From NCBI GenBank assembly GCA_017989885.1, contig JAGNPA010000026.1, positions 1-11,306 of the forward strand: 11,306 bases of DNA. Reading direction: 5' to 3'. Under the pieces are notes generated by a model, which was given only the letters and a program-made list of their open reading frames with translations, was not told the DNA's origin and made no database searches. Both the position numbers and the translations under genes were made by a program. Positions 7,409 through 11,306 of the stretch are shown here, in pieces. The first letter of the stretch is position 1. Each line of letters begins with the position of its first letter. Source of the DNA: Aquabacterium sp. (lineage in GTDB: Bacteria; Pseudomonadota; Gammaproteobacteria; Burkholderiales; Burkholderiaceae_C).

Positions 7409-7442
7409 GTGAAAACTACCCGGAGTGACCGGGATTTTTCAC
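7409..7442. terminator. Inverted repeat with terminator-like form upstream of the cyclase gene
   Basis: GTGAAAA (7409-7415) pairs with TTTTCAC (7436-7442). Inside, CCCGG (7419-7423) pairs with CCGGG (7429-7433) around an AGTGA loop, with a small asymmetric internal bulge. Read on the plus strand, a GC stem is followed by TTTTT, as in an intrinsic terminator. Read on the minus strand the stem is followed by TAGTTTTC, so it could work in both directions. It lies between the gcdH end and the cyclase start. A role as an operator in the cyclase leader is also possible. Confidence 0.45.
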
Positions 7443-7472
7443 GATGACCCCACTTTGACGCGTGCAACGCAA

Positions 7473-7494
7473 ACAGCCCCTCGCAAGGGGCTGT
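7473..7494 (-). terminator. Intrinsic terminator of the gcdH operon
   Basis: ACAGCCCCT (7473-7481) and AGGGGCTGT (7486-7494) form a perfect 9-bp stem with a CGCA loop. On the minus strand the stem is followed by TTTGCGTT, a short T-rich tail. It lies 72 bases beyond the gcdH stop codon and fits an intrinsic terminator for the acyl-CoA dehydrogenase-ligase-gcdH transcript. Confidence 0.75.
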
Positions 7495-7500
7495 GGGGAT

Positions 7501-7536
7501 GACCAGACCGGCGCGGGTGACGCGCCGGCCCTGGTC
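7501..7536 (-). terminator. Second large hairpin directly after gcdH
   Basis: GACCAG (7501-7506) pairs with CTGGTC (7531-7536), and CCGGCGCG (7508-7515) pairs with CGCGCCGG (7521-7528) around a GGTGA loop. Only a one-versus-two-base bulge interrupts the two stems. It lies 29 bases after the gcdH stop and immediately before the terminator at 7473-7494 in the direction of transcription. It has no T-tract of its own, so it may protect the mRNA 3' end or act together with the next hairpin. Confidence 0.55.
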
Positions 7537-7541
7537 AAGTG

Positions 7542-7568
7542 GCGATCAGCGCGCGATCAACGCGATCA
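7542..7568. repeat. Three direct copies of GCGATCA at the gcdH stop codon
   Basis: GCGATCA occurs at 7542-7548, 7553-7559 and 7562-7568, with starts 11 and 9 bases apart. The last copy contains the minus-strand TGA stop of gcdH. The copies are short and unevenly spaced, and no function is evident. Confidence 0.4.
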
Positions 7569-8759
7569 GAAGGCGGCCGAGCCGGTGATCGCACGGCCCA
7601 GAATCAGGGCGTGGATGTCGTGCGTGCCTTCGTAGGTGTTGACCACTTCGAGGTTGACCAGGTGACGGGCCACGCCGAACTCGTCGGAGATGCCGTTGCC
7701 GCCCATCATGTCGCGTGCCATGCGGGCAATGTCCAGCGACTTGCCGCAGTTGTTGCGCTTCATGATCGAGGTCACTTCGACCGGGGCCTTGCCGGCGTCC
7801 TTGAGGCGACCCAGCGCCAGGCTGCCTTGCAGGCCCAGCGTGATCTCGGTCAGCATGTCGGCCAGCTTTTTCTGGATCAGCTGGTTGGCAGCCAGAGGCT
7901 TGCCGAACTGCTTGCGGTCCATCACATACTGACGGGCACGGGCGTAGCAGTCTTCGGCGGCGCCCAGGGCACCCCAGGAGATGCCAAAGCGGGCGCTGTT
8001 CAGGCAGGTGAAGGGGCCCTTCAGGCCGCGCACGGTGGGGAAGGCGTTTTCTTCGGGGCAGAACACCTCGTCCATCACGATCTCACCGGTGATGGAGGCA
8101 CGCAGGCCGACCTTGCCGTGGATGGCAGGAGCGCTCAGGCCCTTCCAGCCCTTTTCCAGCACGAAGCCGCGAATCTGGTCCTTGCCGTCTTCATTGCACT
8201 GCGCCCAGACCACGAACACGTCGGCGATCGGCGAGTTGGAGATCCACATCTTGGAGCCGCTGATCTTGTAGCCGCCTTCCACCTTGGTGGCGCGGGTGAT
8301 CATGCTGCCGGGGTCGGAGCCGTGGTTGGGTTCGGTCAGGCCGAAGCAGCCGATGTACTCGCCGGTGCACAGCTTGGGCAGGTACTTGCGCTTGGTCTCT
8401 TCGGTGCCAAATTCGTTGATGGGCACCATCACCAGCGAGTGCTGCACGCTCATCATCGAGCGGTAGCCCGAGTCCACGCGCTCGACTTCGCGGGCCACCA
8501 GGCCGTAGGAGACGTAGTTCAGACCGGAGCCGCCGTACTCGGTCGGGATGGTCACGCCCAGCAGGCCCAGCTCGCCCATCTCGCGGAAGATGGAGGGGTC
8601 GGTCTTTTCGTGGCGGAAGGCTTCCAGCACGCGCGGGGCCAGCTTGTCCTGGCAGTAGGCGCGGGCGGCGTCGCGCACGGCGCGTTCGTCGTCGGTCAGT
8701 TGCTGCTCCAGCAGCAGGGCGTCATCCCATTGGAAAGTGGCTTTGGCGTGTGAAGACAT
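7566..8759 (-). CDS. gcdH: Glutaryl-CoA dehydrogenase
   Basis: This 397-residue cytosolic flavoenzyme oxidises and decarboxylates glutaryl-CoA to crotonyl-CoA and CO2, passing electrons to electron-transfer flavoprotein. It is the junction enzyme of lysine, tryptophan, benzoate and odd-chain dicarboxylate breakdown. It has the full acyl-CoA dehydrogenase architecture. The N-terminal helical part carries [12 protein letters not shown], where R100 corresponds to the carboxylate-binding Arg94 of human GCDH. The FAD segment [13 protein letters not shown] is at 138-150. The C-terminal motif [15 protein letters not shown] places the catalytic glutamate at E377. R100 and this last motif separate GCDH from other family members. 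The start is secure: AAGGA lies 7 bases before the ATG. It follows the CoA ligase by 24 bp and is the last gene of the unit, followed by strong hairpins. Confidence 0.95.
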   Translation of the reverse strand: MSSHAKATFQWDDALLLEQQLTDDERAVRDAARAYCQDKLAPRVLEAFRHEKTDPSIFREMGELGLLGVTIPTEYGGSGLNYVSYGLVAREVERVDSGYRSMMSVQHSLVMVPINEFGTEETKRKYLPKLCTGEYIGCFGLTEPNHGSDPGSMITRATKVEGGYKISGSKMWISNSPIADVFVVWAQCNEDGKDQIRGFVLEKGWKGLSAPAIHGKVGLRASITGEIVMDEVFCPEENAFPTVRGLKGPFTCLNSARFGISWGALGAAEDCYARARQYVMDRKQFGKPLAANQLIQKKLADMLTEITLGLQGSLALGRLKDAGKAPVEVTSIMKRNNCGKSLDIARMARDMMGGNGISDEFGVARHLVNLEVVNTYEGTHDIHALILGRAITGSAAF

Positions 8760-8783
8760 GGTGTGATCCTTGTGGGGTGGGGG

Positions 8784-10487
8784 TCAGTGCTGGGGGGCAG
8801 AGGGGGTGGCGCGTTCGCGGTCCTGCAGCTCGCGCCATTGGATCTTGCCCGAGGCAGATTTGGGCAGGTGGTCCACGATGCTGACGATGCGGGGGCATTT
8901 GTAGGTCGCCATGTGGTCGTGGGACCACTCGGCAATCTCCTGGCCCGTGACGGTGCCGACATGATCGGGCTTGAGCACGACGACGGCCTTGACGGTCTCG
9001 CCGCGGCGCTCGTCCTGGGCCGCGATCACGCAGGCTTCCTGGATGGCCGGGTGATGGTAGAGCATGGCCTCGACTTCGGCGGGCCAGACCTTGAAGCCCG
9101 ACGCATTGATCATGCGCTTGAGGCGGTCGACCATGAAGAAGTAGCCGTGCTCGTCGGCATAGGCCAGATCGCCCGTGCGCAGAAAACGCTTGCCGTCGAG
9201 CTCGATGAAGCTGTCGCGGTTGGCGTCGGGTGCGCGCCAGTATTCGCGCATGACCTGCGGGCCGTGCACGATGATCTCGCCGATCTCGCCGGCCGGCAGT
9301 TCGGCGAAGGTGCCCGGGTCGACCACGCGGGCGTCCACATCGAAGATGGGGATGCCCAGGCACTGGCGCATCGGGCGCTGGGTCGGGTTGATGTGGGTGG
9401 CCGCCATCGTCTCGGACATGCCATAGCCCTCGATGTAGTCGGCGCCGACCAGGGTCTTGAGCTTGTTGCCGATGGCCTCGGGCATGGCAGCGCCGCCGCC
9501 GCCCACGCTTTGCAGGCTGGAGAGGTCGAACTGATCAAGGTTCGGGTGGGAGAGCATGTCCACCACCATGGTCGAGATCAGCTGCGCAGCGGTGACCTTG
9601 TAGCGGCCGATGCATTGCAGCGCCACGTCGCGGTCCCAGCGCGGGATCAGCACGGCGGTGGCGCCCAGGTAGATCGCGCCGTTGAGGGCGTTCTGCATGC
9701 CCGTGACGTGGAAGAAGGGCAGCACGGCCAGCATCACGGTGTCGGGCGTGGACTGCAGCCAGACATGGCGCGCGATGGTGTTGTACATCACGCTGCGGTG
9801 CGTGTGCACGCAGCCTTTGGGGTGGCCCGTGGTGCCCGAGGTGTAGGGCATCACGGCCATGTCGTCGGGGCCGGCCGTCATCGGGCCGGGTGACAGGTTG
9901 GCCGCCAGCGCGTCCATCCAGGCCACCGCGCCGGTGTCGCTGAAGGTGCGACGTGCTTCGCTCACGAAGGCGGGCACGCGCAGGTCAGTGGGCTCGGTCA
10001 GGTAGTCGCTGTAGGTGGCGACGATGGCGTGGCGCAAGCCTTCGCTGTTCGGGGCTTCGTGCAGGCCCTCGTTGAGCAGGGGCTGCACGTGATGAAACAG
10101 GTCCTGCGGGACGAAGATGGTCGTGGCCTGGGCATCGCTGATGTAGTGACGGAGCTCGTCCGTCAGGTTCATCGGGTTGACCGGCACGACCACGGCGTCG
10201 GCCCGCAGGATGGCGTAGTAGGCAAGCGCGTACTGCGGGCTGTTTTGCATGTAGAGCAGAACGCGATCGCCCTTGCCCACGCCGCAGACTTGCTGCAGGT
10301 AGCCGGCCAACCGTTCGGTCTCCACATGGAACTGCCCAAAGCTCAGGGGCGTGTCGTAGAAGATGAAGTACGGCTTGTCAGGGTGCCGCTGGGCGGCACG
10401 CTCGACGTTGACGTACAGGTGGGTGGCCGGCACGGCCAGGTGCCGGGGCACCTGGGGCGGCCAGTGAGCAAGGTGGCGATCAGACAT
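8784..10487 (-). CDS. AMP-forming acyl-CoA synthetase (acid-CoA ligase, ANL superfamily)
   Basis: This 567-residue enzyme activates a carboxylic acid with ATP to an acyl-adenylate and then to the CoA thioester. All adenylate-forming core motifs are present: Y-T-S-G-T-T-G-H-P-K-G at 215-225, G-Y-G-M-S-E-T at 354-360, R-T-G-D-L at 437-441, the hinge region R-L-K-R-M-I-N-A-S-G-F-K at 455-466, and P-K-S-A-S-G-K with catalytic K548. There are no membrane helices. It resembles FadD-type fatty acid-CoA ligases, but the acid cannot be deduced. The ATG at 10487 is 16 bp after the stop of the preceding acyl-CoA dehydrogenase. The frame stays open into that gene to 10562, but those 25 extra codons are overlap with no family similarity. 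The ribosome binding site is weak (CAGG). Its place between two acyl-CoA dehydrogenases suggests that it activates the acid they go on to oxidise, perhaps a dicarboxylate. Confidence 0.9.
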   Translation of the reverse strand: MSDRHLAHWPPQVPRHLAVPATHLYVNVERAAQRHPDKPYFIFYDTPLSFGQFHVETERLAGYLQQVCGVGKGDRVLLYMQNSPQYALAYYAILRADAVVVPVNPMNLTDELRHYISDAQATTIFVPQDLFHHVQPLLNEGLHEAPNSEGLRHAIVATYSDYLTEPTDLRVPAFVSEARRTFSDTGAVAWMDALAANLSPGPMTAGPDDMAVMPYTSGTTGHPKGCVHTHRSVMYNTIARHVWLQSTPDTVMLAVLPFFHVTGMQNALNGAIYLGATAVLIPRWDRDVALQCIGRYKVTAAQLISTMVVDMLSHPNLDQFDLSSLQSVGGGGAAMPEAIGNKLKTLVGADYIEGYGMSETMAATHINPTQRPMRQCLGIPIFDVDARVVDPGTFAELPAGEIGEIIVHGPQVMREYWRAPDANRDSFIELDGKRFLRTGDLAYADEHGYFFMVDRLKRMINASGFKVWPAEVEAMLYHHPAIQEACVIAAQDERRGETVKAVVVLKPDHVGTVTGQEIAEWSHDHMATYKCPRIVSIVDHLPKSASGKIQWRELQDRERATPSAPQH

Positions 10488-10503
10488 GCGTGCGGCCTGA
10501 GGC

Positions 10504-11304
10504 TTACTGCTGACCCAGCGCGATGAAGCGCTGCAGGTGGTGGTCCTCGTCACCCAGCACATGGTCGATCATGACCAGGCGCTTGGCGTAGTGCGGCATG
10601 GGCAGCTCCCAGGTCACCCCGATGCCACCGTGCAACTGGATGGACTCTTCGGCCACCAGCGTGCCGGTCTTGCCGGCGGTGTACTTGGCGGCTGACAGGG
10701 CGCGCTCGCGGGCGATGCGGTCGTCGCCGTCCAGGGCCGAGGCGGCGTTGATCACGGCCGAGCGGGCCTGTTCGACTTCGAGCAGCACGGTGGCCATGCG
10801 GTGTTGCAGGGCCTGGAAGCTGCCGATGACCTTGCCGAACTGCTTGCGCGTCTGCAGGTACTCGATGGTGGCCTTCTTGCAGACTTCCATCGCGCCCAGT
10901 GACTCGGCGGCCAGGGCCAGCAGGCCGCGACCGACGGCGTGCTCCAGCGTGGCGTGGCCTTGGCCTTCGGCGCCCAGCAGGGCGGAGGCGGGCACGCGCA
11001 CTTGGCTGAAGGCCACCTCGGCGGCACGGGTGCCGTCGACGTTGCCGTAGGCGCGCAGGCTCAGGCCCGCGGTGCCGGCGGGCACGATGAACAGCGAGAT
11101 GCCGGCTTCGTCGTCCACATTGCCGCTGGTGCGGGCCGAGACGATGATTTGCTGGGCCTGGTCGGCGAAGGGCACAACGGCCTTGGCGCCGTCGATCACA
11201 TAGTGGTCGCCGTCACGGGTGGCACGGGTGCTGACGCGGTTCAGGGCGTAGTGGGCATCGGCCTCTTCATGGGCCAGCGTGGCGATCAGGCCGCCAGCGA
11301 TGAT
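10504..11304 (-). CDS. Acyl-CoA dehydrogenase, PimD-like (partial, N-terminus beyond window)
   Basis: The last 266 residues of an FAD-dependent acyl-CoA dehydrogenase are visible, and the frame runs open through the right edge; full-length members have about 380 residues. An in-frame GTG at 11199 lies inside a conserved segment (D-G-D-H-Y-V-I-D-G-A-K), so it is not the start. The visible part covers the middle beta domain (I-V-S-A-R-T-S-G, S-L-F-I-V-P) and the C-terminal helices. The latter carry T-R-K-Q-F-G-K-V-I-G-S-F-Q-A-L-Q-H and E-E-S-I-Q-L-H-G-G-I-G-V-T-W-E. This H-G-G-I-G-x-T-W-E form is usual in the small subunit of pimeloyl-CoA dehydrogenase (PimD) and related steroid or dicarboxyl enzymes, many of which work with a paired large subunit. 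I see no Y-E-G-T-type catalytic glutamate near the end. It is upstream of the CoA ligase in the same transcription unit. Confidence 0.85.
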   Translation of the reverse strand: MIAGGLIATLAHEEADAHYALNRVSTRATRDGDHYVIDGAKAVVPFADQAQQIIVSARTSGNVDDEAGISLFIVPAGTAGLSLRAYGNVDGTRAAEVAFSQVRVPASALLGAEGQGHATLEHAVGRGLLALAAESLGAMEVCKKATIEYLQTRKQFGKVIGSFQALQHRMATVLLEVEQARSAVINAASALDGDDRIARERALSAAKYTAGKTGTLVAEESIQLHGGIGVTWELPMPHYAKRLVMIDHVLGDEDHHLQRFIALGQQ

Positions 11305-11306
11305 CT

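Noticed and set aside
6193..7428. Plus-strand open frame (411 codons) antisense to the diguanylate cyclase
   Set aside because: The minus strand carries complete PAS and GGEEF motifs in this region; the plus frame has no protein-like features.
7539..8753. Long plus-strand open frame (404 codons) antisense to gcdH
   Set aside because: It mirrors the gcdH codons almost exactly, has a His/Ala/Gly-rich composition and no recognisable motif.
1..11306. Search for CRISPR arrays, tRNA or rRNA genes, insertion sequences and defence or phage genes
   Set aside because: No regularly spaced repeats, cloverleaf sequence, transposase motif or defence domain was seen; all long intervals are filled by ordinary metabolic and signalling genes.

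Overview
The window is high-GC (roughly 65-70 %) bacterial chromosomal DNA with compact gene packing. The proteins look betaproteobacterial, most like Burkholderiales: a Tsr-type chemoreceptor, an active GGDEF cyclase with PAS domains, a DUF4382 lipoprotein, TesB, and a glutaryl-CoA dehydrogenase. That assignment rests on protein style only. I found no rRNA, tRNA, CRISPR array, insertion sequence or phage gene.

Layout. Positions 1-63 hold the 5' end of a minus-strand gene cut by the window edge, probably a membrane sensor. Next on the minus strand are a SAM-dependent O-methyltransferase of the PPM1/TcmP type (120-947) and, upstream of it, a zinc deacetylase resembling HDAC11 (1104-2060). Divergent from these is the acyl-CoA thioesterase II gene tesB (2167-3048, plus). 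It converges on a methyl-accepting chemotaxis protein (3070-4635, minus). Divergent from the chemoreceptor is a DUF4382 lipoprotein (4918-5853, plus). It converges, across a 36-bp gap, on a PAS-PAS-GGDEF diguanylate cyclase (5890-7362, minus). A 203-bp intergenic stretch with three hairpins separates the cyclase from a minus-strand catabolic unit. In transcription order that unit is an acyl-CoA dehydrogenase cut by the right edge (11304-10504), an AMP-forming acyl-CoA ligase (10487-8784) and glutaryl-CoA dehydrogenase gcdH (8759-7566).

How the genes work together. The right-hand unit reads as one operon, with gaps of 16 and 24 bp and hairpins after gcdH. Ligation of an acid to CoA, dehydrogenation by a PimD-like enzyme, and oxidation of glutaryl-CoA to crotonyl-CoA would fit beta-oxidation of an odd-chain dicarboxylic acid such as pimelate; this substrate is inferred. 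The middle part is a set of single-gene signalling and envelope units (chemoreceptor, lipoprotein, c-di-GMP synthase) with alternating strands. The left part pairs a deacetylase with a methyltransferase whose substrates cannot be read from sequence.

Nothing here is clearly a new biological system. The items most worth a second look are the dicarboxylate-like operon with an atypical dehydrogenase, the HDAC11-like deacetylase, and the hairpin cluster at 7409-7536.
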